Shown one piece after another: positions 4,657 to 11,540 of a DNA stretch of 11,540 bases. Position numbers and translations under genes: made by a program. The notes below the pieces were generated by a model. That model did not search any database and was not told the origin of the DNA. It saw nothing but the letters and a program-made list of their open reading frames with translations. Origin of the DNA: an uncultured Clostridia bacterium (GTDB lineage Bacteria > Bacillota > Clostridia > Christensenellales > UBA1242). Numbering within the stretch: position 1 is the first letter of the stretch; each line of letters opens with the position of its first letter. The stretch spans positions 1 to 11,540 of the forward strand of contig CANRLJ010000017.1 of NCBI GenBank assembly GCA_947631485.1, read 5' to 3'.

Positions 4657-6792
4657 TTATTTCAATTTATTTGGTCTGTATGCTTCAAGTTTGTTGGCAA
4701 TTCTTATCTGAGAGTCCGCAACATCAAAGTCCGTCATGCCAAATCTGCCCGCAACCTCATCCTCTTGCAGTGCTCCAATGTAACAGCCAATAAAAGTCTG
4801 CTGGTCCTTTGGCGAAAGAGAAGGCATAAACTTTTCGACTAAGTCTTTCCGCTTGCCATATCTTTCAAGAAACTTGGCGTTTTTGTCAATTCTTTGTGCG
4901 AGTTCACTTGGTTGCAAGATTGTCTTTTTTCTTGGATTGTGCTTATAAAATTCCTGCACCGATGACAAAAATTCTTCCTTGTGCTTTGCAAATCGAGACA
5001 GTTTTTTGGATATGTTGTCTGCCATATCAACAACCGCCAAATAGTTTTCAAACTTTTCGCCCAAGTGAACAATAATCTCATAATAAGAGCACGCCCTCAC
5101 AAAATAATCCACAAACACAATCCTTTCCCTTTCGGACAAATTTGGCACAAAACAACTCATCAAAAACTGCTCTCCACCATACTTTTCCAAAACTTTGCTG
5201 TTTCTTGCCTTGTTCACCGCTTGCAGCGACAAAATAAGGTTTGCAAGGTCAACATTTCTCTGTGTTGCGGACAAGTCGGCAGCAGACAACCTCTCCAAAA
5301 TCTGACTGTCCAAAGCCAACAATTTGTCATATGAAATCTCAAACATCTTTGCATATTCGCCCATGTCTGCATATTTGGGCATAAGATAAAAATCCTCAAA
5401 AATCTTTTTCTGGCAACCAGTCAATGTGGGCAAAAAGTATTTTTTCAAAAAAATGACTCCGCCAAACTCTTCCACAATCTGCTTTCTTTTTTCGACCAAG
5501 CCAAAATCAACCGAAATTTTTTTGTCAACGGAAGTCTTTGTGTTGTCAATAAGTTCGTTTAGAAGTTCAAAATTTGTGGATTGAATTTTTTGAGCAATTC
5601 TTCTGAGATGTTCACAAAAATCGTCCTTTTCTATGCCCAACCTGCAAGCAATCTGAGCGTCGGTCTCGACTCCATCATAATTCAAAAATCTTGCCATAAA
5701 AACCCGCTTTTGTTGAGCCTCAAGCGTTGGAACAAAATACTTCCACAAAAATGCCTTTCCTCCATGGCGATTTAAAAAGCAAACGGTTTGTCGAAGTTTC
5801 CTTTTATGACCATCTTTCAACATGTTTGACGGCAGAAAACTGCGACGCAAACTTGCCACCTCCTCAGATTCAAGCATCTCCGACAAATTTTGAAGTTCCT
5901 TTTTCGCCTTCTGCACAGATATGCCCGCTTCCAAGGCAATATATGAGGTTGGCTGACCATAAAAATGAAGAAATCCGCTGACAAAAACAACTCTTTGTTC
6001 CTCTGTCAAAGAAGACAGAAAGCACTCCCTCAAAAATTGAACACCAAGTTTTTTGACCATTGCCTTTCTGACCCTGTATTGCTCCACAACATCCTGCCTC
6101 AGCCTCACGCCTCTGAGATCGATGTCCTCTTGGCTGATTCCCGAGGAATACAACCTTGCAACCTTGGCTTTTATTCCTCTCAAAGTTCTTGCCATGCTGG
6201 AAAAGTTGGCAGAGTGCATAAAAGCCAAATCCTTCATCGGGATGTCCTGAAAATAGTGCTGCACAAACAAATCTCGCTCGTATTTTGACAAGATTGGCAA
6301 AATTTTGTCCGTGATGTGAGAGACATCCAAAAACGACTCAATCTTGTCATCGGCAAAATTGGGGTCGGCAATGGAGTCGCCCAAAGTTACATTCGAATCA
6401 TCTTGTTTGGATGTGCCTTTAACTTTGATTTCAAAACTGACAAGCACAGGCCTGTGTTGTTGATATCTGTATTCCATGCCAAGTTGGTTTAATATGCTTG
6501 GAACGGCAAAACTTGAAAACTGAATTCCAAGGTCTGGGTTAAAATTTCTCACACAACGCATAAGCGCCAAAACACACTGCTGCTCCAAATCTTCCTTTGA
6601 CGACATTGCAGCATCCCGCCTTTCCAAATTGAATATTCTTTTGGTCACAACCGACCTTATAAGCCTTAAATTTCCAACAACTGCCTTTTGCAAGGACTCT
6701 TCCGAGCCCTCCCTGATAAGATTGCAAGTCTCCTCATTTGACAACGCTGGCGGCAACTCTGCCCAATAATCCAAACCCCATCCATTGCTCAC
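4657..6792 (-). CDS. Sigma-factor-like protein with five extra region-4-like modules
   Basis: 711 residues, no close relative recognised. Residues 22-115 resemble sigma region 2: LQKAVVGNLRLIRSVV (34-49), EDLEQQCVLALMRCVRNFNP (67-86), LGIQFSSFAVPSI (88-100), as in sporulation-type sigmas. TLGDSIADP (136-144) resembles region 3.2, and ILPILSKYERDLFVQHYF (164-181) to RLY (215) resembles region 4. Then come five modules, each with a GG-x-x-FL-like start, F-x-P-x-L, a Q-x-x-x-F helix and a helix-turn-helix-like tail: about 241-308, 336-405, 435-505, 531-600 and 636-705. Their F-x-P-x-L motifs start at 258 (altered to FLSSL), 353, 453, 548 and 655. Start GTG at 6790-6792 with GAGGGTG 7 nt upstream. 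It precedes the str promoter directly. It may be a specialised sigma factor or a derivative no longer binding polymerase. Confidence 0.7.
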   Translation of the reverse strand: MSNGWGLDYWAELPPALSNEETCNLIREGSEESLQKAVVGNLRLIRSVVTKRIFNLERRDAAMSSKEDLEQQCVLALMRCVRNFNPDLGIQFSSFAVPSILNQLGMEYRYQQHRPVLVSFEIKVKGTSKQDDSNVTLGDSIADPNFADDKIESFLDVSHITDKILPILSKYERDLFVQHYFQDIPMKDLAFMHSANFSSMARTLRGIKAKVARLYSSGISQEDIDLRGVRLRQDVVEQYRVRKAMVKKLGVQFLRECFLSSLTEEQRVVFVSGFLHFYGQPTSYIALEAGISVQKAKKELQNLSEMLESEEVASLRRSFLPSNMLKDGHKRKLRQTVCFLNRHGGKAFLWKYFVPTLEAQQKRVFMARFLNYDGVETDAQIACRLGIEKDDFCEHLRRIAQKIQSTNFELLNELIDNTKTSVDKKISVDFGLVEKRKQIVEEFGGVIFLKKYFLPTLTGCQKKIFEDFYLMPKYADMGEYAKMFEISYDKLLALDSQILERLSAADLSATQRNVDLANLILSLQAVNKARNSKVLEKYGGEQFLMSCFVPNLSERERIVFVDYFVRACSYYEIIVHLGEKFENYLAVVDMADNISKKLSRFAKHKEEFLSSVQEFYKHNPRKKTILQPSELAQRIDKNAKFLERYGKRKDLVEKFMPSLSPKDQQTFIGCYIGALQEDEVAGRFGMTDFDVADSQIRIANKLEAYRPNKLK

Positions 6793-6852
6793 AATAAAAC
6801 ACCCTCAAAATCAAATATGAAATTATTTATGCTGAAAGTGTTTTATTTGATT

Positions 6853-6882
6853 AAAAAAACTATTGAGATTGTCAATAGTTTT
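6853..6882 (-). terminator. Terminator of the zinc-ribbon gene
   Basis: AAAACTATTGA and TCAATAGTTTT pair perfectly over 11 bp (6856-6866/6872-6882) with a 5-nt loop, and the minus strand continues in seven T. The A-rich opposite side makes it usable in both directions. The base of the stem includes the first listed base of the TAA stop (6882), so the terminator starts at the end of the coding sequence. It separates this gene from the sigma-like gene, whose own promoter I could not identify in 6807-6852. Confidence 0.85.
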
Positions 6883-7292
6883 TATTTTTTGTCTGGTTTA
6901 AAGGCAGGCCCCGGAATCATCTCTTGTGCCAGCGGATATCCGCACACAGGACACTTGCCATAGCGTGCTGGCCCATGCTTTTTTGGATCGTAACTTTCTA
7001 TGTTTTTTGCGCGATAAGCACTTCTCTGCAGCATGGTGGTTATGCCACCAATGTCCAATCGTTTTTGTGCCTCTCCAACTCCCACCCCACTAAGAGGACG
7101 TTTTATCAGATTCATAGGCGTTCCGTTGTAACAAAAAGGGCACTCTGGGTTGTTGCAGACATAATAAGTTTGCCGCTTTGCCCCAACGATAGAAAGTAAT
7201 GCGCTTTCTCCAGCAACTGTAAGAATTTGTGGCAGAATCTGCAGCAACTTTGGAAGTGTACTCTTCATGGGAACTTTCTTCTTTTCTGGCAT
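6882..7292 (-). CDS. Hypothetical protein with two cysteine knuckles (zinc ribbon)
   Basis: 136 residues, family not recognised. Residues 1-38 are basic and then hydrophobic (LPKLLQILPQILTVAGESALLS), most likely an amphipathic helix rather than a membrane anchor. Cysteines lie in two clusters, C46-x4-C51-x2-C54 (CNNPECPFC) and C114-x2-C117 (CPVCGYP), the layout of a split zinc ribbon. Between them lies IGGITTMLQRSAYRAKN (81-97). The C-terminus is lysine- and proline-rich. ATG at 7290-7292 has AGGAG 7 nt upstream, and a clear promoter precedes it. It forms a single-gene transcription unit with its own terminator. A nucleic-acid or ribosome-associated role is possible from the zinc ribbon but nothing shows it. 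Confidence 0.8.
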   Translation of the reverse strand: MPEKKKVPMKSTLPKLLQILPQILTVAGESALLSIVGAKRQTYYVCNNPECPFCYNGTPMNLIKRPLSGVGVGEAQKRLDIGGITTMLQRSAYRAKNIESYDPKKHGPARYGKCPVCGYPLAQEMIPGPAFKPDKK

Positions 7293-7309
7293 TTCAAACT
7301 CCTACTTAT

Positions 7310-7338
7310 AGTTTATCACAATTTCCAATGTTTATCAA
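7310..7338 (-). promoter_or_regulatory. Promoter of the zinc-ribbon gene
   Basis: TTGATA (7333-7338), 17-bp spacer, TAAACT (7310-7315) on the minus strand, with TTGTGA directly before the -10 box. The start point is expected near 7303, giving a very short leader of about 10 nt that holds little more than the AGGAG site (about 7299-7303). The -35 box lies only 18 nt after the ligA stop codon and no terminator is visible between them. Confidence 0.75.
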
Positions 7339-7355
7339 GAATTTTGTCGAAAAAA

Positions 7356-9314
7356 TCAGTTTTTTATCATGTTCAGCACATCTTTTTCGGAAATTATTTC
7401 AATTCCGAGCGCCTTTGCCTTGTCAAGTTTGCTTCCAGCATTTGTTCCTGCAAGCACAAAATTTGTCTTTTTCGAAACAGAAGAGGCAGTTTTGCCGCCA
7501 TTTTCTTCAATGAGTTTTGTCATATCGTCGCGGCTGTAGTTTTCCAGCGTTCCGGTAAGCACAAAGGTCAGACCAGCAAGTTTATTTGACTTCTGTTTGC
7601 TCTCCTCCTCCACAACAACTCCAACATCAAACAGTCGTTTGATTTCTTTTATGTTGTCGTCCTCTCTCAAAAAGTCATAGATGTTCTGTGCAATCACCTC
7701 GCCGATGTCCTCGATTGAATCAATCTCCTCCAAAGTGGCATCTTTCAGATTGTTCAAACTCCTGAAGGTTTTTGCAAGGTCCTTTGCCGTCTTTTCACCA
7801 ACTTCGCTTATTCCAATGCCATAAATAAAGCGCGAAAGGTCAATTCTTTTGCTTTTTTCAAGGCTTTTTATGACATTTTCCGCCTTTTTGTCCTGAAACT
7901 TTTCAAGAGACACAAGTTGCTCTTTGGTCAGTTTATAAAAATCTGAAAAATGCCTCAGGTTAAGGTCGTCATAAAGTTGGATTATTGTCTTTTCTGAAAC
8001 CCCCTCAATATCAAAGGCTTTGCGGCTGACAAAGTGCGTCAGACGGCTGACAATTTGTTCTTTGCATCCATCATGGTTTTTGCAGAACAACAGTGGTCCT
8101 TTTTTTATGAGTGTGCTTCCACAACATGGGCAGATTTTTGGCTCTTCTATTGGTTTTGAGTCTGAATATTTTTCCGCAAGACCAAGCACCTCAGGAATAA
8201 CCTCGTTGCTGCGTCTGACAAAAACTCTGCTGTTAAGACAGACCTCTTTTTTCCTTATGTCCTCAATGTTGTTTAGGGTTGCCCTTGAAATTGTCGCCCC
8301 TGCAAGTTCCACAGGTTCCAAAATTGCCGTTGGCGAAACCTTTCCGCTTCTGCCAACCTGCCAAACAACATCTTTAAGCATGGTTGAAATTTCTTCCGCC
8401 TCAAACTTAAATGCCATTGCCCACTTAGGAAATTTATTCGTCCATCCAATCTCTTCGCGTGGAGAAACATTGTTCACCTTAATCACCATGCCGTCTATGT
8501 CTATGTCAAGATGTTGTTTTTCCTTGCCAACCTCCAAAATCAAGTCCTCAATTTGCCCTGCATTTTTGCAGATTTCAAAAAAATTGCCAACATTAAACTT
8601 GTTTTCAAGCAAAAATTGGTGCATTTCAAGTTGGGTCTTAAACTTCCGCTCACAGAAAAGTATGGAATAGCAGAAAAAGTCCAACTTTCGTTTTGCCGTC
8701 TCTTTTGGGTCAAGATTTCTTATCGCTCCGGCAACGCCATTTCTTGCATTTTTAAGTTTTATCTCGGCTTTTTTGTTGTATTCCTTCAAGGCGGACTTTG
8801 TCATCATGCCCTCACCCTGAACAATCAGCTTTCCTTTGTAATCTATTGTTAATGGAACGGACGAAATTGTCTTAACTTGCATTGAAACATCTTCGCCAAT
8901 GTTTCCGTCGCCCCTTGTGGTTGCACGCTTAAAACGGCCGTTTTCATATTCCAAAACAAGTTGCAGTCCGTCATATTTATATTCCAAGGCAAAATCGGTC
9001 GATGGGTCGAAACTTCGCATGTCGCTGACCCACTTTTCCAAATCCTGAAAGTCTCTCACCTTAGACAAACTGTAAAGCCTGATTTCGTGTTTGTGTTTCT
9101 TAAAGTTTTTAAGCACCACATCGCCAACTCTTTGCGTTGGAGAGCCCGGCAGGATGACCCCATATTTTTCTTCCAAATCCACAAGACGATAGTATGTGTC
9201 GTCATATTCCTTGTCGGAGACGATTGGATTGTCAAGAGTGTAATAATGATAGTTAAAACGATTTATTTTTTCAATCAGTTCCTTCATTTCGTCCAAAACC
9301 TTTTGGTCAGTCAT
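7356..9314 (-). CDS. ligA: NAD-dependent DNA ligase
   Basis: Seals nicks in replication and repair using NAD. 652 residues, near the usual 670. Order: Ia domain with YYTLDNPIVSDKEYD (24-38); nucleotidyltransferase core with catalytic K113 in EYKYDG, RGDGNIGEDV (134-143), QGE (167-169), ARNGVAGAIRNLDP (190-203), IDGMVIKV (273-280), WAMAFKF (298-304); OB fold with WQVGRSGKVSP (318-328); zinc finger CPCC-x12-C-x5-C (395-417); helix-hairpin-helix region (about 430-550); BRCT domain (about 578-650). Variants: RLYSLSK (79-85) replaces the usual PMLSLD-like motif, QGE replaces RGE, RRSNEVIPE (367-375) replaces RAGDVIP. ATG 9312-9314 lies 6 nt after AAGGAGG and overlaps the pcrA stop by 8 nt, so translation is probably coupled. 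Confidence 0.95.
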   Translation of the reverse strand: MTDQKVLDEMKELIEKINRFNYHYYTLDNPIVSDKEYDDTYYRLVDLEEKYGVILPGSPTQRVGDVVLKNFKKHKHEIRLYSLSKVRDFQDLEKWVSDMRSFDPSTDFALEYKYDGLQLVLEYENGRFKRATTRGDGNIGEDVSMQVKTISSVPLTIDYKGKLIVQGEGMMTKSALKEYNKKAEIKLKNARNGVAGAIRNLDPKETAKRKLDFFCYSILFCERKFKTQLEMHQFLLENKFNVGNFFEICKNAGQIEDLILEVGKEKQHLDIDIDGMVIKVNNVSPREEIGWTNKFPKWAMAFKFEAEEISTMLKDVVWQVGRSGKVSPTAILEPVELAGATISRATLNNIEDIRKKEVCLNSRVFVRRSNEVIPEVLGLAEKYSDSKPIEEPKICPCCGSTLIKKGPLLFCKNHDGCKEQIVSRLTHFVSRKAFDIEGVSEKTIIQLYDDLNLRHFSDFYKLTKEQLVSLEKFQDKKAENVIKSLEKSKRIDLSRFIYGIGISEVGEKTAKDLAKTFRSLNNLKDATLEEIDSIEDIGEVIAQNIYDFLREDDNIKEIKRLFDVGVVVEEESKQKSNKLAGLTFVLTGTLENYSRDDMTKLIEENGGKTASSVSKKTNFVLAGTNAGSKLDKAKALGIEIISEKDVLNMIKN

Positions 9315-11430
9315 CATCTTCCTCCTTTTCAAGTTTTGCCATGTTCAACATAAGGCTCTTCACCCCAAAGTCGTCAAATTGTATGTCGCCAACAAGCCCA
9401 TCATCTGAGATGTTCACAACAACACCCCTGCCAAAACGCAGGTGCACCACCCTGTCGCCAACGCGAAAACCGCTGTCAAAGGTTTCGCCCTTTTCCGCTT
9501 CCTCAAAGTCGTTTGAAATTATTTTTGTGTGCTTTTTGTCAACAATGCCAAGTTCCTTCAAAAATCTGCTTGGCGTTCTGTAATCCGATTTGCCATACAT
9601 AAATCGCCTTGCCGTGTAGGAGATGAAAATCCTTTCTTCAGCACGCGTTATTGCAACATACAAAAGCCTTCTTTCTTCCTCCATTTCATCCAAGTTTTTC
9701 AGCGCTTTTGCAAGTGGAAACAGCCCTTCCTCAAGCCCTATAACAAACACAACCTTAAATTCCAGCCCCTTCACAGAGTGAATTGTCGAAACACTGACAA
9801 AGCCATTTTCTTGTATGTTGTCGCTGTCAGACCTAAGCATGATGAAAGTCAAAAAGTCCTCAAGGGTTGGCTCTTCGTTTTCGTCCTGAAATTCTTGCAC
9901 GCTTGCCACAAGGCTGTCAATGTTGCTTCGTCTGTTTAAACTGTCCTCGTCCTTGCCAGCATAATGCTCCAAAATGCCAAACTTTTTTATGACATTTTTG
10001 ACAAAATCCACCAAACTCAAACTCTGTCTTGCAGTTTTAAGTTCTTTGATGGTCTTCACGAAGGCTTGAAGTTTTGGAAAATATTTTGAAAACTCAAATT
10101 TGTCGCCTAAAAGATATTCCAAAAGCGGTTTGCCATCGGCCTCTTTTCTCAAATTTTCGATGGTTGCCTCTCCGATGCCCCTTTTAGGGAAATTTATCAC
10201 TTTCAGCAGCGAAATTTCGTCTTTTTCGTTTACAAAAAGCGATAAATATGACAAAATCACCTTTATTTCTGCCCTCTCATAAAACTTAAATCCGCCATAT
10301 ATTTTGTATGGGATTTGAAAGGACATCAACCCCTCTTCCACCGGCCTTGAAAGAGCGTTTATTCGCATCAAAACAGCAAAGTCGCTGTAAGAATAACCCT
10401 CGCTGACAAGGTCCTCAATCGTCTTTGCAACAAACATCGCCTCATCTCTTTCGTCAAAGGCATTAAAGACCACAGGCCCTTCGCCGCTGTCCTTGTCCGT
10501 CCATAGTTTTTTGTCGCCAATCCTCTGTCTGTTGTTTGCAATGACATTGTTTGCAAGATTCAGGATGTTTTTGGTTGACCTATAATTTCTTTCAAGTTTA
10601 AACACCTTGACATTTGGAAAGTCATTTTTTATGTTGAATATGTTTTCAAAGTTTGCACCCCGCCAAGTGTAGATGCACTGGTCCTCATCTCCAACCACAA
10701 AGAGGTTTCCATGAACGCTTGCCAACAACTTCAACAACTTGTATTGCACAAGGTTTGTGTCCTGAAATTCATCCACCAAAATGTATTCAAATCTGTTTGA
10801 ATATTTAAACAAAACATCGCGATAGTTGTTGAAAAGAAAGAGCGTTTTGTTCAACAAGTCATCAAAATCCAACGAGTTGTTTTTTTGCAAATAGTCCTCA
10901 TATTCATAACAAATTTTTTCATAATATTTCAAATTTGGGTTGCGGTCAAACTCTTTTAAAGCAGAAAAATATTCGTCTATATCAAGCCCCTTGTTTTTGA
11001 TGTTTTCCATGTGTTTTGAAACTTTTTCAACCTCTTCTTCGTCAACTTGATATTTTTTTAGCAGTTCTTTGTAAATCTTTTCTCTGTCGTCTTCGTCTAT
11101 GATGGAAAAGTTTCGCGTGTAGCCGTCAATTTTTTCGATGTTTTCGCGCAAAATTCTGACGCACATCGAGTGAAAGGTGGAAATCCACATGGTGCAGTCG
11201 CACATGTTTGTCACCCTTTCCTTCATTTCGTTTGTCGCTTTGTTTGTGAAGGTTATTGCAAGAATATTGTAGGGAGAAACGCCTTTCTCTTTGATTAAAT
11301 ACACAATTCTGTGGGTCAAAAGGCGGGTCTTTCCGCTTCCTGCCCCTGCCGTGACCAAAACCACGCCGTCAGTTTCAAAAAGTGCCTTCTTCTGCTCATC
11401 ATTTAAGGAATTTGGGTTGTAATCTTTCAT
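9307..11430 (-). CDS. pcrA: PcrA/UvrD-type DNA helicase
   Basis: Superfamily 1A 3'-5' helicase acting in repair, plasmid rolling-circle replication and removal of polymerase or RecA from DNA. 707 residues, normal for PcrA. Motifs in order: Q motif LNDEQKKAL (9-17), Walker A AGAGSGKT (28-35), Ia ITFTNKAT (59-66), II VDEFQD (219-224), III VVGDEDQCIYTWRG (245-258), IV ERNYRS (280-285), V STIHSVKGLEF (548-558), VI LLYVAITRAEER (589-600). The C-terminal Tudor-like domain that binds RNA polymerase is present (FRVGDRVVHLRFGRG, 655-669). The ATG at 11428-11430 has no Shine-Dalgarno and lies 6 nt after a -10 box; no other start keeps the Q motif. The acidic tail EEDDD overlaps ligA. Confidence 0.96.
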   Translation of the reverse strand: MKDYNPNSLNDEQKKALFETDGVVLVTAGAGSGKTRLLTHRIVYLIKEKGVSPYNILAITFTNKATNEMKERVTNMCDCTMWISTFHSMCVRILRENIEKIDGYTRNFSIIDEDDREKIYKELLKKYQVDEEEVEKVSKHMENIKNKGLDIDEYFSALKEFDRNPNLKYYEKICYEYEDYLQKNNSLDFDDLLNKTLFLFNNYRDVLFKYSNRFEYILVDEFQDTNLVQYKLLKLLASVHGNLFVVGDEDQCIYTWRGANFENIFNIKNDFPNVKVFKLERNYRSTKNILNLANNVIANNRQRIGDKKLWTDKDSGEGPVVFNAFDERDEAMFVAKTIEDLVSEGYSYSDFAVLMRINALSRPVEEGLMSFQIPYKIYGGFKFYERAEIKVILSYLSLFVNEKDEISLLKVINFPKRGIGEATIENLRKEADGKPLLEYLLGDKFEFSKYFPKLQAFVKTIKELKTARQSLSLVDFVKNVIKKFGILEHYAGKDEDSLNRRSNIDSLVASVQEFQDENEEPTLEDFLTFIMLRSDSDNIQENGFVSVSTIHSVKGLEFKVVFVIGLEEGLFPLAKALKNLDEMEEERRLLYVAITRAEERIFISYTARRFMYGKSDYRTPSRFLKELGIVDKKHTKIISNDFEEAEKGETFDSGFRVGDRVVHLRFGRGVVVNISDDGLVGDIQFDDFGVKSLMLNMAKLEKEEDDD
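9321..9327 (-). promoter_or_regulatory. ligA ribosome binding site inside the pcrA coding end
   Basis: AAGGAGG on the minus strand lies within the last codons of pcrA (Lys-Glu-Glu). It is 6 nt from the ATG at 9312-9314 and 3 nt from the adjacent ATG at 9315-9317; normal spacing favours the former. A TTG 15 nt further upstream (9330-9332) lies before the site and is rejected. Confidence 0.75.
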
Positions 11431-11436
11431 GCTTAT

Positions 11437-11466
11437 ATCTTATCACAAGAGGAGGAAAAACTCCAA
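11437..11466 (-). promoter_or_regulatory. Probable pcrA-ligA promoter
   Basis: TAAGAT (11437-11442) preceded by TTGTGA gives an extended -10; TTGGAG (11461-11466) is a weak -35 at 18 bp. The -10 box ends 6 nt before the pcrA ATG, which places the start point at or next to the start codon. The extended -10 word sits in one arm of a 13-bp inverted repeat shared with the divergent promoter. Confidence 0.6.
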
Positions 11467-11521
11467 ATACTTGCCCAAAGTTTTAAAAATAGATGTTGAC
11501 AACAAAACCCTCTTGTGATAA
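11440..11521. repeat. 13-bp perfect inverted repeat between divergent promoters
   Basis: TTATCACAAGAGG (11440-11452) and CCTCTTGTGATAA (11509-11521) are exact reverse complements 56 bp apart. Each arm covers the upstream half of a -10 region, one for pcrA (leftward) and one for the rightward gene. Part of the match (TTGTGATAA) is the common promoter word of this genome; the added CCTC is not found at the other promoters. It could be a shared operator or simply a duplicated promoter. Confidence 0.65.
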
Positions 11522-11524
11522 ACT
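11496..11524 (+). promoter_or_regulatory. Rightward promoter of a gene beyond the window
   Basis: TTGACA (11496-11501), 17-bp spacer ending in TGTGA, then TAAACT (11519-11524). The start point would be near 11531. A ribosome binding site GGAGGA is visible at 11535-11540, the last bases of the window, so a start codon is expected within about 10 nt of the right edge. The gene would have a very short leader. Confidence 0.8.
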
Positions 11525-11540
11525 AATGGAAGATGGAGGA

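Noticed and set aside
6807..6852. Promoter for the sigma-like gene
   Set aside because: The stretch is AT-rich and offers several weak -10-like words but no -35/-10 pair with good spacing; no call made.
8020..8670. Plus-strand ORF of 216 codons opposite ligA
   Set aside because: Antisense shadow of a well-supported gene with all ligase motifs; no recognisable domain.

Overview
The window reads as chromosomal DNA of an A+T-rich, low-GC Gram-positive-type bacterium, most likely a Bacillota (Clostridia-like) lineage, though I cannot name the genus. The signs are a str operon (S12, S7, EF-G, EF-Tu) with Bacillus-like protein sequences, a pcrA-ligA pair, strong AAAGGAG-type ribosome binding sites, TGTG-extended -10 promoters and standard-code use of TGA as stop. 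Every recognised gene lies on the minus strand, so transcription runs from high to low coordinates. At the far right edge a promoter and ribosome binding site point right, into a gene outside the window.

In transcription order: (1) pcrA and ligA form an overlapping operon (11430 to 7356). The pcrA start codon sits 6 nt after its -10 box with no Shine-Dalgarno sequence, so it may be leaderless. (2) A 136-residue protein with two CxxC-type zinc-ribbon knuckles has its own promoter and a terminator that touches its stop codon. (3) A 711-residue protein at 4657-6792 looks like a sigma factor (region 2, linker, region 4) followed by five further modules that resemble degenerate region 4 and recur about every 95-107 residues. 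I do not recognise this architecture. (4) The str operon follows: a consensus promoter, a leader of about 225 nt with hairpins and an intrinsic terminator (probable attenuator), then rpsL, rpsG, a 129-residue unknown ORF, fusA, and tuf (cut by the left edge), which also has its own promoter.

The str operon is unusual in three ways. The spacers after rpsL and after rpsG each hold a copy of one structured element of about 140-150 bp. Its unpaired segments and its inner hairpin are almost identical in the two copies, while three other helices have different sequences yet remain paired in both copies. In each copy the closing stem starts at or inside the stop codon of the preceding ribosomal protein gene. 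A widespread TGTCATTCTGA-type palindrome and two degenerate tandem repeat units lie next to these elements. Second, an unknown ORF sits between rpsG and fusA. Third, EF-G lacks about 23 consecutive, normally highly conserved residues of domain III (the segment ending in GMGELH) without loss of frame; this is either a real and drastic variant or an assembly error.

The window therefore combines replication/repair genes (helicase and ligase), a putative transcription factor of novel layout, and the translation-elongation operon. The strongest candidates for something undescribed are the covarying stop-codon-associated element and the multi-module sigma-like protein.
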